DNA of 53,634 bases from an uncultured Bacteroides sp. (GCA_944322335.1 CALUOU010000005.1:1-53634), one strand, 5' to 3'; positions 1 through 7,483 are shown, counted from the stretch's first letter. Made by a program: numbers and translations. The notes: generated by a model not told the origin, from the letters alone.

Positions 1-477
1 AGCTACCTGCAGCAGGATGGGGAAATCTTCCTCGAATCGGACTTCCGCATCGACTACCTGGACAAGCTGAAGACCAACAAAACAGCCATCCCCTACCAGT
101 TCCGAACGCCGCGGCCCATCCTCCGCCTGCGCACCGACCGCATCTTTCCCCTTTATAAAAAGTATAGCAAGCAGGTGGGCGACGCCGCCCTGCCCACGGA
201 ATCACTCAACTTCTACCTCGAGAACAGCCATGAATACCTGGGCGTGCAGAACAGCGTCCGGTTCAAGGTCATCCAGAAAGGCGTGGAGATGAAGAAGGAA
301 GTGGACCTAGGGAGCGGCACCAAGCGCTACTACACACAGAGCATCACCAAGCAGGCCCTGTGCTTCGACTACGCCGCGCTGATGGAAGCGTATGACATCA
401 ACCTGAACGTAGAAACAATGCGCGATGGCGACATCAGCGATGAAGAAACTCAGCCGGACGACAGCTACGCATTCTAA
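1..477 (+). CDS. C-terminal part of a phage protein, possibly replication/primase-type
   Basis: The frame is open from base 1 to the TAA at 475-477, so this is the last 158 residues of a protein that begins left of the window. The piece is hydrophilic and contains a basic stretch (RPILRLRTDRIFPLYKKYSKQ) and an acidic end (DISDEETQPDDSYAF). It shows no motif I can assign firmly. Its place just upstream of a repeat-rich candidate origin suggests a replication protein of the VirE/DUF3987/primase kind found in Bacteroides elements, but that is inference from context. It is followed by an intrinsic terminator, so it is the last gene of its transcription unit. Confidence 0.7.
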   Translation, partial: SYLQQDGEIFLESDFRIDYLDKLKTNKTAIPYQFRTPRPILRLRTDRIFPLYKKYSKQVGDAALPTESLNFYLENSHEYLGVQNSVRFKVIQKGVEMKKEVDLGSGTKRYYTQSITKQALCFDYAALMEAYDINLNVETMRDGDISDEETQPDDSYAF

Positions 478-504
478 ACAAGTCATAATCATAGGTATAG
501 GAAA

Positions 505-534
505 CCCCAGCCTGCGAAGGTCGGGGCTTTCTTT
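505..534 (+). terminator. Intrinsic terminator after the first gene
   Basis: CCCC-AG-CCT, a GCGA (GNRA) tetraloop, then AGG-TC-GGGG form a hairpin with a 2x2 internal loop, followed by CTTTCTTT. It lies 28 bases after the stop codon at 477. Confidence 0.7.
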
Positions 535-572
535 ATGCCCGATATCGTCCGTCAGAATGGGACGTTTTTTGC

Positions 573-799
573 TTCTACAACTTCTACAACTTCTACAATG
601 CAATAAATCAACGGTTTATCTCATAAAATAGCCTTCTACATCCGTCTACAATCTTCTACAAATGAGTACATTTTCTCCTTTCTTCTACAATTCTTCTACA
701 ACGTAGACGTATTTTTGTAAACATAGCAAAAAATGCATTCCCGTAAATACCTGTCAAACAACGGATTGAGAATTTGTAGAAATTGTAGAAGTTGTAGAC
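573..799. repeat. Mirrored TTCTACAA repeat array (candidate origin or operator)
   Basis: Three copies of TTCTACAA sit exactly 9 bp apart at 573-580, 582-589 and 591-598. Three reverse-complement copies (TTGTAGAA or TTGTAGAC) sit exactly 9 bp apart at 774-781, 783-790 and 792-799. Further direct copies lie between them at 654-661, 683-690 and 694-701, with partial ones at 634-640 and 645-651. The inner stretch 700-770 is AT-rich. The whole gene-free interval 478-899 holds only this array, the terminator before it and a promoter after it. Iteron-like arrays of this kind serve as replication origins or repressor operators; the sequence alone does not decide which. Confidence 0.75.
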
Positions 800-868
800 G
801 CGGAAATATGCCTGCTCAGGAAAGACAAATTTATTATCCGAATTCTGTCATTTACCAATATGATTCAC

Positions 869-876
869 TATATTTG
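869..876 (+). promoter_or_regulatory. Bacteroidales -7 element TATATTTG
   Basis: TATATTTG fits the Bacteroidales TAnnTTTG -7 element and lies 24 bp upstream of the ATG at 900. No good -33 TTTG is present at the usual distance, so this promoter may need an activator or may respond to the adjacent repeat array. Confidence 0.5.
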
Positions 877-899
877 CATGATAATCAATATAATAGAAT

Positions 900-1394
900 A
901 TGAAACCACAAGTTATCATAGAATTGGCGCCACACCTGCACGATTTCCTCTATCACGAGTTCGGCACGCCGCGCGGAGAAGAAGGCGTGACAGTGACCAC
1001 AGCCAACGACCTGGGCAAGATGATTCAGTCGATGATCACCGTCAGCGACCGGCCACCCAAACAACCCATCAAGGAACATCCCGTCACGCTGCTGCTGCCG
1101 GTGCAGGAGTGGAATCACTTCATCTTCCGCGAGAACTTCATCTATATTCCGGAGTGGAAGCAGAAAATGCTGCAGAACTATATCGAGGCCAGCTACCGCA
1201 TCCGCATCCGGGAGTACTTCGTGGCCGGCTACGAGAAGCAGTACAAGCAGGACCGCATTATCCGCGCCTTCCTCTATGCATACAACATCAAAAACAACGC
1301 TATGAACTACGAAGCGGTGAAGAAGTATGACTACCGCACACGGCAACGGATGGTGAGGGAAGTGGACAGGGACATACAACTGACGCTTGTTTAG
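900..1394 (+). CDS. Hypothetical phage protein, 164 aa
   Basis: ORF starting ATG at 900, 24 bp after a TATATTTG element, ending TAG at 1392-1394. The product is soluble and contains no signal peptide or membrane segment. Residues 85-164 are rich in Arg, Lys and aromatic residues, with repeated short basic runs and a predicted helical character. I do not recognise the family. It is the first gene after the TTCTACAA array and is followed by an 80-bp AT-rich gap. An early regulatory or DNA-associated role is possible but not shown. Confidence 0.7.
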   Translation: MKPQVIIELAPHLHDFLYHEFGTPRGEEGVTVTTANDLGKMIQSMITVSDRPPKQPIKEHPVTLLLPVQEWNHFIFRENFIYIPEWKQKMLQNYIEASYRIRIREYFVAGYEKQYKQDRIIRAFLYAYNIKNNAMNYEAVKKYDYRTRQRMVREVDRDIQLTLV

Positions 1395-1474
1395 AAATAA
1401 CATTAATTAACACGGTTAAACAATAAGTAAAAACGCAGATTTTCATAAAAAAACTCTTAAATAATTAATTGAAA

Positions 1475-1885
1475 ATGGGCAGAAACGACAAATGTATCTC
1501 TATCTGCCGGCTGGAGTTCATTCCGACCGGTCAGGCAAACGTCAGAAACCAGCCGGGTGATTTCACCATAGAAGTGCGCGGAGAATTTACTGAGATACCA
1601 ATTGCTTCCGGAGAATTTACTGAGACCAATGAACAAGGACATGTAGAACAAGAGCTGCAAGCGGTAGTGACAGACACCTCTTACGTTACATTGACGTTCC
1701 TCCGCAAACTGTTTGCCCAAGACGGGCTGTTGCTCCTCACTGGTATTAATGGTGAGCGTAAGCTAATGGGAACAGATCAGTTTCCTGTTCACGTCAACTA
1801 TGAGCTTAGTGGATCTCCAGCTACGCTAACTCTCTCTGTCGCCCGCCGCAGCCCAGAGCCTGCTAAAAAATTTTCGTCCTTTTGA
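1475..1885 (+). CDS. Hypothetical phage protein with internal duplication, 136 aa
   Basis: I start this gene at the ATG at 1475; an upstream in-frame TTG at 1469 is less likely. The protein looks all-beta (alternating T/V/E stretches) and has no recognisable motif. Residues around 37-50 read GEFTEIPIASGEFTE. This comes from a 17-bp DNA repeat, CGGAGAATTTACTGAGA, at about 1579-1595 and again 30 bp later, a recent-looking in-frame duplication. Base composition is clearly more AT-rich than the phage genes downstream. The end of the gene carries the -33 part (TCCTTTTG) of the promoter for the protease gene. Confidence 0.65.
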   Translation: MGRNDKCISICRLEFIPTGQANVRNQPGDFTIEVRGEFTEIPIASGEFTETNEQGHVEQELQAVVTDTSYVTLTFLRKLFAQDGLLLLTGINGERKLMGTDQFPVHVNYELSGSPATLTLSVARRSPEPAKKFSSF

Positions 1886-1909
1886 ATGCCTCCGGCCATA
1901 GTACCTTTG
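1880..1909 (+). promoter_or_regulatory. Phage promoter of the TCCTTT/TACCTTTG family
   Basis: GTCCTTTTG at 1876-1884 overlaps the end of the preceding gene, and TACCTTTG lies at 1902-1909. The distance from the first T of TCCTTT to TA is 22 bp. It drives the S49 protease gene, which starts 39 bp after the -7 box. Confidence 0.7.
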
Positions 1910-1947
1910 CAATCAGTTTTTAATAGGTATTAGCTTTCAGAGATACA

Positions 1948-2862
1948 ATGGCTTTTTCATCTTTATACAGTACAATCTGCCGAGGCAAATGGTTCATCTC
2001 CTTTAGGGAGGTGGACGCAAACCTGCTTCTGATAGAACGTATGTTGTCGCATGATCCCTTGCTTGCATTGGCCGGAAATCTATCGGAAAGCGCTCCGATT
2101 CCGATAATCACGGAACATACAGGTCGGCTGATGAAACAGAGCGACTCTTTTGACGCTGTACCAGAAGGCAGCACAGCCATCATTCCGCTTCACGGCACAA
2201 TGCTGAAATATGGCACGAAATGCAATTATGGAACAACAGAGGTTGCCTCATTGATTGATGAAGCGGCCCGTTCCAATAAGATTTCTTCTATCATCTTAGA
2301 CATCGATTCGGGTGGCGGCAGTGTAGACGCTATCGCCCCATTGATTGATTCCATCCGATTCGCGCAACAAAACCGCAAGGCTGTAGTGGCATATTGCGAC
2401 CTGTGCGCCTCGGCGGCGTATTATGTGGCCATTTATTGCAATGAAATCATTGCTGGAAACGATGTGTCGGCTGAGATTGGAAGCATCGGAGTGATGATGA
2501 GTTTCATGGACTATGCCAAGTATCTCGAAGAAAGAGGAATCAAAGAGCACACTATTTACAGTAATCTTTCAGGCTATAAGAACAAACCGTTCGAGGAAGC
2601 AAGGAAAGGCAATTATGCATTGATCCGTGATGAAGAGTTGGATCCTCTTGCCCGCGATTTTCAGGAAAATGTAAAACGCAACCGTGGGGGACGGCTTCTG
2701 ATGGATACAGAAGGTCTGTTGTGTGGCCGGATGTTTTATGCGAAAGATGCTGTCAGCGTAGGCCTGGCAGATTCTGTCGGCACTCTGGGAGAAGCTGCCG
2801 CACGCAGCCGTGAGCTGTCGGCACAATTGACTATCGACGATTATATTCACTCAAAAAAATAG
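1948..2862 (+). CDS. S49 (SppA/ClpP-fold) head maturation protease
   Basis: Peptidase family S49, in which a Ser/Lys dyad cuts peptide bonds. The nucleophile motif CASAAYYVA gives Ser155, and SGYKNKPFE gives the general base Lys211; GGGSVD at about 122-127 is the usual oxyanion-side glycine run. There is no signal peptide, so it is cytoplasmic, as expected of a prohead protease rather than a cell-envelope SppA. It lies 6 bp before the major capsid gene, the classic protease-capsid pair, and probably trims the capsid N-terminal scaffold-like domain. The gene is more AT-rich than the rest of the morphogenesis block, suggesting module exchange. It has its own promoter at 1880-1909. Confidence 0.88.
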   Translation: MAFSSLYSTICRGKWFISFREVDANLLLIERMLSHDPLLALAGNLSESAPIPIITEHTGRLMKQSDSFDAVPEGSTAIIPLHGTMLKYGTKCNYGTTEVASLIDEAARSNKISSIILDIDSGGGSVDAIAPLIDSIRFAQQNRKAVVAYCDLCASAAYYVAIYCNEIIAGNDVSAEIGSIGVMMSFMDYAKYLEERGIKEHTIYSNLSGYKNKPFEEARKGNYALIRDEELDPLARDFQENVKRNRGGRLLMDTEGLLCGRMFYAKDAVSVGLADSVGTLGEAAARSRELSAQLTIDDYIHSKK

Positions 2863-2868
2863 TTATAT

Positions 2869-4338
2869 ATGTTTGGAAAAGTAATGAGCGTGGTACTGGC
2901 CTTCTTGGGCATTTCCGCCTTTGCAAAGGACAAGGAAGGTAAATCGTTCCTTTTGCCAGAGCAGGAGAAAATGCTGAGAGACAAGTACGGTGAGAAATTT
3001 CTGGAGTCGTTCAAAAAAGACTTGCAAGATTTCGAGAAAGACGGGAAAGCAGCCGAGGCAGCCGTGACTGACGAGGTGACAGTGTTGCTCGAAGCTGAGA
3101 AAGAGAGCAACGCCCGATTGCTGGAGCGCATCAAGACCCTGCAGGATCATGAGAAGCAACTGAACGCTACCATCGAGAGGCTGTCAAAAGATGCGGCCTC
3201 CGATGAAGGTGTGGCGATAGAAACCGACAAGAGCAAGGATATGGATCAGAAATTCCGTCCGGACATGTCGCTCTCCCACAACCGGTGGCTTGACGCCGCT
3301 TTCAAAGGTGCGGCCTATAGCGGTGACACGACGGTCGACACCCAAGAGCTGAAGAAAGAGTTCGGCAAATATGTAAGCAGCGAACGGCTGCAGATCATGA
3401 AGGAACTGGTCGGGACCACGGACTCCATCCGCTACATGAGCACCATCATCACCGATAAGACCGAAGTGCGTGCCGCACAGGCTGCCATTGACAGTGTGCT
3501 GCAGCAGTTCGTACCTTTCTGGACTCCGAAGGGGAAATCCTCCTTCACCCCGCTGACCATCAAGAACTATAAGTGCAAGGTGAATGTCCAGGTGAAACCT
3601 TCTGACATCATGGAGGACGTACTGGGTTATCTCTACGATGAAAAACTCGAACCGAAGGACATGCCCGTAGTGCGCTACGTCCTCTACCAGCTCATTTTCC
3701 CAAAGTTGGCAGAGGAGCGCGAGCAGGCATTGGCTGTGGGTGAATTCAAGGAGAGCAACGTCACTCAGGATGGAGGAACGGCCGGCGCGGCACTGGAATG
3801 CATGAATGGCTACGTGACACAGCTCCGGCAGTTGAAGGAAGACGAAGACGAAGACGTGACCTGGCTGCTGGACGGCGAAACCTTGTCCGACACCACCCTG
3901 CTGGAGCAGATTGACCGTGCCGTAGATCAGGTGAAGCCGGTCTATCGCAACAAGGTGATGTTCATCCATGCAGATCCCGATATCGTGACCCGGTACGGAA
4001 GGGCTTACCGCGCCAAATATCCTTACACCAAGAACGAGGACGGCGAAAAACTGAAGGTCGACTTCAGCCGTTTCAGCTTCGCACCGCTGGAGGGCATGCG
4101 CGGTACCGGCGTTTTCTTCATCACTCCCAAGGAGAACTTCAAGCACCTCATGTCCAGAAATCCGCAGCAAACCTCAATCGTCATGGAAACCAACCATTAC
4201 AATGTGGACATCATGGCCGAATGGTGGGAGGGAACCGGGTTCTGGCTGGCCGATGCCATCTTTGCCTACATCCCACCTGCAAAAGAGGAGGAGGACGGCA
4301 ATGAATCCGAGACCGGATCGCAGGGAGACGGACTCTGA
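2869..4338 (+). CDS. Major capsid protein with N-terminal scaffold-like region
   Basis: This 489-aa product directly follows the S49 protease. Residues 1-20 are hydrophobic (SVVLAFLGISAFA). Residues 35-115 are charged and predicted coiled coil, like the scaffolding delta domain of HK97-type capsids. From about residue 125 the protein has the mixed alpha/beta character of a capsid, with WLDAAFKGAAYSG near the start and NHYNVDIMAEWWEGTGFWLADAIFAY near the end. It ends in an acidic tail (KEEEDGNESETGSQGDGL) like the tails of four other proteins of this phage. The assignment rests on position, size and domain layout rather than a single diagnostic motif. Confidence 0.8.
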   Translation: MFGKVMSVVLAFLGISAFAKDKEGKSFLLPEQEKMLRDKYGEKFLESFKKDLQDFEKDGKAAEAAVTDEVTVLLEAEKESNARLLERIKTLQDHEKQLNATIERLSKDAASDEGVAIETDKSKDMDQKFRPDMSLSHNRWLDAAFKGAAYSGDTTVDTQELKKEFGKYVSSERLQIMKELVGTTDSIRYMSTIITDKTEVRAAQAAIDSVLQQFVPFWTPKGKSSFTPLTIKNYKCKVNVQVKPSDIMEDVLGYLYDEKLEPKDMPVVRYVLYQLIFPKLAEEREQALAVGEFKESNVTQDGGTAGAALECMNGYVTQLRQLKEDEDEDVTWLLDGETLSDTTLLEQIDRAVDQVKPVYRNKVMFIHADPDIVTRYGRAYRAKYPYTKNEDGEKLKVDFSRFSFAPLEGMRGTGVFFITPKENFKHLMSRNPQQTSIVMETNHYNVDIMAEWWEGTGFWLADAIFAYIPPAKEEEDGNESETGSQGDGL

Positions 4339-4378
4339 GAACGAACATATTTTCATTAACCTATAAAAATCATACATT

Positions 4379-4996
4379 ATGCCAGAAAGTTATAGTTTCA
4401 TTTCGGTGAAACGCAAGAGCAACAATGCCGGGCGGGCTACCGGCAAAAAAGGGTACGTCATTCTCTTCCGTTGGGACGATGTGGCCACCTTCACGAAGGA
4501 CGAGAAGGGAGTACGTGTGACAGCCTTTGCTTTCGCATCGGGCAAGAAGCCCATCGCCGTCTATGCGACACAGAGCACGATCAACATCTACGACACCGCT
4601 GAAGGCGAGGACGATGCACGCGGTTTCATCCATCACGTGGACTTCGATCATCCGGGATCGGAGGTTGAGTTTGACGAGTTCAAGAACAACAACGTCAACG
4701 AAAGTCTTGGCGCTATCGTCATCAGCTGCAGCGGCGACGACTGCAAAATCGCCGGCACGCCGTGCACTCCGCTGAAGATGACGACCGCCGAAGGGAAGGA
4801 TGACAACGAGGCCAACAAGACGACCATCAACCTTGCCTCGACACTGCGCGGAGACACGTTGGGGCGCATCGCCAAAAGCCTGGTGCCCAAGACCGACGAC
4901 GAAGAAATCAACCTGCTGCTCGGACTCACCACGGAAGGCTCCACTACGGGCGGCGGCGGATCTGGAAGTGACGGCGATGACGAAACCCTCGGATGA
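4379..4996 (+). CDS. Virion protein candidate with acidic Gly-rich tail, 205 aa
   Basis: It starts ATG at 4379, 40 bp after the capsid gene, and is likely co-transcribed with it. The body (1-180) looks beta-rich and soluble, with three cysteines between about residues 118 and 133 (SCSGDDCKIAGTPC). The last ~25 residues are a flexible acidic tail, TTGGGGSGSDGDDETLG. Position after the capsid gene suggests a capsid-decoration or tail-tube protein; I cannot tell which. The stop codon overlaps the start of the glycosyltransferase gene (ATGA at 4993-4996), so the two are probably translationally coupled. Confidence 0.75.
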   Translation: MPESYSFISVKRKSNNAGRATGKKGYVILFRWDDVATFTKDEKGVRVTAFAFASGKKPIAVYATQSTINIYDTAEGEDDARGFIHHVDFDHPGSEVEFDEFKNNNVNESLGAIVISCSGDDCKIAGTPCTPLKMTTAEGKDDNEANKTTINLASTLRGDTLGRIAKSLVPKTDDEEINLLLGLTTEGSTTGGGGSGSDGDDETLG

Positions 4997-5817
4997 AAAA
5001 GCCTGAAGGACTGGAAAAGCCCGCGCCTCCATCGGCTGGACAGGCACAGGCCACGACTGACGGGACGGCCGCCGGGAACACGAGCCTCTCGGTGGTCATC
5101 CCATATTGCAAGGAACATGCCCAGGGCAACGAGCTGCTCTTCGCCCTGCGCTCGTGGTTCAGGTATGCCCGTTTCCCGTTCCGCATCGTCGTGATCGGAG
5201 ACGCGGAGGACTGGATGGACGGCGAGAACCTGACGTGGATAGACTGTCCACGCGTGTCAGACGTGCCATCGGTGGATACGTTGCACAAATTGTGGGTGGC
5301 TGTCGACACTCCGGAGGTGACCGAACGCTTCATCTGGACGAATGATGACATCTATCTGATGAATCCGGTCAGTTACCCGCACATTGTGATACCCAAAGTG
5401 CTGGGCAAACTCAATCCTGCCGCCTGCAAAGGCCACTACCGCGCCGCCATGGAGCGCACCATCGGGATGCTGACCGGAGCCGGGCTGCCCACGTTGAACT
5501 ACGGCACGCATACCCCGGTGGCATTCACGAAGTCGAAGCTGAAGGCGGTGCTGCCCGCCGACGACCCCAAGGCGGAGACGGGCGTGCTCTTCACTTCGCT
5601 CTACTTCAACAGCGTCAACACGGCGCACCCGGCGCGGCTGGACTGGAAGACCGACCCCTTCCTGCTGCCCGTGGTGTCGAAGGCGCCGGACGAGAAGTAT
5701 GTGGACGAACTCCTCCGCAACAAGGTGTTCCTGAACAATGCCGACAGCGGCTACAGCCCGTGGTTGGAATCGTTCCTTGCCCGGCGCTTCCCGGAGAAGT
5801 GCCCGGCGGAGTTGTGA
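4993..5817 (+). CDS. GT-A/Stealth-like glycosyltransferase in the head operon
   Basis: The 274-aa product starts with a low-complexity Pro/Ala linker (1-30), then has a Rossmann-like start (LSVVIPYCKEH, FRIVVIGDAEDWM). The segment RFIWTNDDIYLMNPV at about 112-126 resembles the NDD metal/nucleotide-sugar motif of Stealth and GT-A transferases. It should transfer a sugar or sugar-phosphate from a nucleotide donor. It overlaps the stop of the preceding virion-protein gene (ATGA), so it is made together with structural proteins, which points to modification of virion or surface targets. It ends at a TGA after which the same frame stays open into the next gene (see findings). Confidence 0.7.
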   Translation: MKKPEGLEKPAPPSAGQAQATTDGTAAGNTSLSVVIPYCKEHAQGNELLFALRSWFRYARFPFRIVVIGDAEDWMDGENLTWIDCPRVSDVPSVDTLHKLWVAVDTPEVTERFIWTNDDIYLMNPVSYPHIVIPKVLGKLNPAACKGHYRAAMERTIGMLTGAGLPTLNYGTHTPVAFTKSKLKAVLPADDPKAETGVLFTSLYFNSVNTAHPARLDWKTDPFLLPVVSKAPDEKYVDELLRNKVFLNNADSGYSPWLESFLARRFPEKCPAEL

Positions 5818-5883
5818 AGGGATGCCAAGGCAGGCAAAGGCTTCCGCGACGAGTTCCCCTTCCTGGACCAACCGGACTGTCCG

Positions 5884-6294
5884 ATGGAGCTGGAGGCATT
5901 GGCCAGCCGCAAGTTCACCAAGTACAGGGCTTACGTCCGGCTGCACCCGCAACTCCGCCACTGCACCACGCTGGAGCAGTGTGCCAAGGTGGCGGGCGAG
6001 CTGGTGGACAACTACATCGACAACAGCCTGATATGGCAGGAATTGAACTGGTACAAGGAGCACGGCAGCATCCTGGGCAAGCATCCGGCCTTTGCCGAGT
6101 TCCGCCGACGCAAGGAACTGAACAGCCTCCCGGTGAAGGAGCTGGTGAAGCGGCAACGGCAAGTGGAGATGAACATCTGGCGCGTGAAGTCCGAACTGGC
6201 CAAGGGCGACAAGCCCCACCTCGACGCCACGCGCCGGGAGCGGCTGGCCGGATATGAGAAGGAACGCGCGGACATTGTGCGGTTATTGGAATAA
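5884..6294 (+). CDS. Hypothetical helical protein, in frame with the upstream glycosyltransferase
   Basis: First ATG at 5884; 136 aa. The product is mostly helical and highly charged, and its last third (LPVKELVKRQRQVEMNIWRVKSEL to RADIVRLLE) is predicted coiled coil. The frame is the same as that of the glycosyltransferase, which ends in TGA at 5815-5817. The 22 codons between (RDAKAGKGFRDEFPFLDQPDCP) show the GC-rich third positions of a coding region and contain no ATG, GTG or TTG. The true product may therefore be a C-terminal domain of a longer protein, cut off by a nonsense change. Function unknown. Confidence 0.65.
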   Translation: MELEALASRKFTKYRAYVRLHPQLRHCTTLEQCAKVAGELVDNYIDNSLIWQELNWYKEHGSILGKHPAFAEFRRRKELNSLPVKELVKRQRQVEMNIWRVKSELAKGDKPHLDATRRERLAGYEKERADIVRLLE

Positions 6295-6306
6295 GGAGAC
6301 AATGAA

Positions 6307-6663
6307 ATGGACAAGGAAGTGACAGCCTACAACCGATGGTTTAAAGACCCCGACTGGATGGCCCGCATCGACACCGACGAATACGAACGCCTGGCGGGCA
6401 TCGGCTACCGGCCGGAGCAGATAGCCATGTACTACAAGATTCCGCAGAAGGACTTCCTCTGGTACTTCCACCTCGTGGGAAGCCCCCTGAAGTACCACTA
6501 CGACCGGGGCCAGCTGGTGCAGCAGGCCAAGGAGGGCCTCTCCATGTCCGCCGCCGCACAGACCGGCGAGAACGTCACCCAGGCGCAGCGGTTCGACAAG
6601 CTGCGCCGGGCGATGGGCTACAAGAACTCAATCAGCAAAATCTTCTTCGACGAGGACGGCTGA
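6307..6663 (+). CDS. Small HTH-like phage protein, possible terminase small subunit
   Basis: 118 aa, ATG at 6307, 12 bp after the previous gene. The segment YERLAGIGYRPEQIAMYYKIPQKDFLWYF (about 25-53) looks like a helix-turn-helix of the kind found in small terminase subunits and other phage DNA-binding proteins. The rest is helical. The large terminase gene is 2 kb downstream, beyond a reverse-strand cassette, so a small-subunit role is only one option; the 206-aa protein at 8157 is a competing candidate. It ends just before a strong hairpin at 6675-6709. Confidence 0.65.
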   Translation: MDKEVTAYNRWFKDPDWMARIDTDEYERLAGIGYRPEQIAMYYKIPQKDFLWYFHLVGSPLKYHYDRGQLVQQAKEGLSMSAAAQTGENVTQAQRFDKLRRAMGYKNSISKIFFDEDG

Positions 6664-6674
6664 ACGGAAAAAGT

Positions 6675-6709
6675 GAAGCCCCGGTACGCGCTCGAACGTC
6701 CGGGGCTTC
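6675..6709. terminator. Bidirectional terminator hairpin between convergent genes
   Basis: GAAGCCCCGG at 6675-6684 pairs perfectly with CCGGGGCTTC at 6700-6709, with a 15-base loop. It sits between the ends of convergent genes (6663 on + and 6740 on -), where it can serve both. Confidence 0.75.
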
Positions 6710-6739
6710 GGTGTCAAAAGAAATGCTAATCCAAAGAAA

Positions 6740-7156
6740 TCAAGCAATGGAAAACGAGCTGATTTGTCGGGCGATGTCCTGCAGGGCGGCATCGAACTTG
6801 CGGCGGTCGTCCGCGCTGAGGGTGTAGACCCGTCCGCGCACCTTGTAGCCGTACAGCCGCTGCTGCAGCCACGCCGCGCTCCGTCCGAAGTAGTGGCGGG
6901 CGATGTAGCTCACGGGGATGATTTCCTTCATCCGGCGCAGTTCCTTGGCCTTCTCCACTTGGCGAAGCAGGTCGTCGGCTTCGGCGTTCAGTTCCTTGTA
7001 GCTGTCCAGCAGAAAGTCGCCTATCATCTCTACTTCTTCGGGCGAAGTGTAACGGGAGGTGATCTCGTCAGACAATGCCTTATAACGTTCTTCCGCATCG
7101 GGTTCGCCCGACCGTGCTATTTCCCGCAGTTTCTGTAATTCTTCTTTCAGTGCCAT
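6740..7156 (-). CDS. DUF5053-like hypothetical protein on the reverse strand
   Basis: I start this gene at the ATG at 7156 (MALKEELQKLRE...), which gives 138 aa; a longer frame exists upstream but would overlap the next gene and encode a proline-rich string. The N-terminal two thirds are helical and charged. The C-terminal part (IPVSYIARHYFGRSAAWLQQRLYGYKVRGRVYTL) resembles the helix-turn-helix-like DUF5053 domain seen in Bacteroides elements, from memory of the family. It is the second gene of a two-gene cassette transcribed against the surrounding late genes, consistent with expression in the lysogen. Confidence 0.7.
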   Translation of the reverse strand: MALKEELQKLREIARSGEPDAEERYKALSDEITSRYTSPEEVEMIGDFLLDSYKELNAEADDLLRQVEKAKELRRMKEIIPVSYIARHYFGRSAAWLQQRLYGYKVRGRVYTLSADDRRKFDAALQDIARQISSFSIA

Positions 7157-7215
7157 ATCTTCCTTGTGATTTGTGTTCCCCTCCCGTGGGGGGGGGGAAG
7201 GGAACGGGTTAAACT

Positions 7216-7422
7216 TCATTCTTCTGTTTTGTCTGCTTCTTCAAGCACTCTTTCAATGAGTTTGATGCGCCTGTCTATTTCCAGCTTCGAGTCCAACAGC
7301 TTGTCCATTTTCCAAGCCGGCATCCTTTCGCCCGTCGAATGAAACGTGTATTCGTTCATCTTGCCCAATGCCTTCAGGCGGGCCAATTCCATAATCAATC
7401 GCTTTTTCGTTTCTTTGTCCAT
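7216..7422 (-). CDS. Small helical hypothetical protein, 68 aa, reverse strand
   Basis: Start chosen at ATG 7422 (MDKETKKRLIMELARLKALG...), about 23 bp after the predicted transcription start. The frame is open further upstream but would run through the promoter. The protein is short and charged, with a probable coiled coil at 45-65 (DRRIKLIERVLEEADKTEE). No known family is recognised. It is the first gene of a cassette with 6740-7156, separated from it by about 60 bp. Confidence 0.65.
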   Translation of the reverse strand: MDKETKKRLIMELARLKALGKMNEYTFHSTGERMPAWKMDKLLDSKLEIDRRIKLIERVLEEADKTEE

Positions 7423-7451
7423 AATAGCTTTTGTTTTTTCTTTTGACTCTG

Positions 7452-7483
7452 CAAAGATACATAATAAATGCGATATGTACAAA
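7452..7483 (-). promoter_or_regulatory. Consensus promoter of the reverse-strand cassette
   Basis: On the minus strand TTTG (7480-7483) is followed by exactly 20 bp and TATCTTTG (7452-7459). This matches the Bacteroidales consensus completely. It predicts transcription from about 7445 into the two reverse genes. Confidence 0.8.

Noticed and set aside
573-799. CRISPR array made of TTCTACAA repeats
   Set aside because: Repeats are 8 bp with 1-bp spacers and inverted on the right side; there are no spacers of 25-40 bp and no cas genes.
4993-6294. Phage-wide reassignment of TGA to an amino acid
   Set aside because: Several neighbouring genes end at TGA with overlapping or adjacent starts, which would be lost under recoding.
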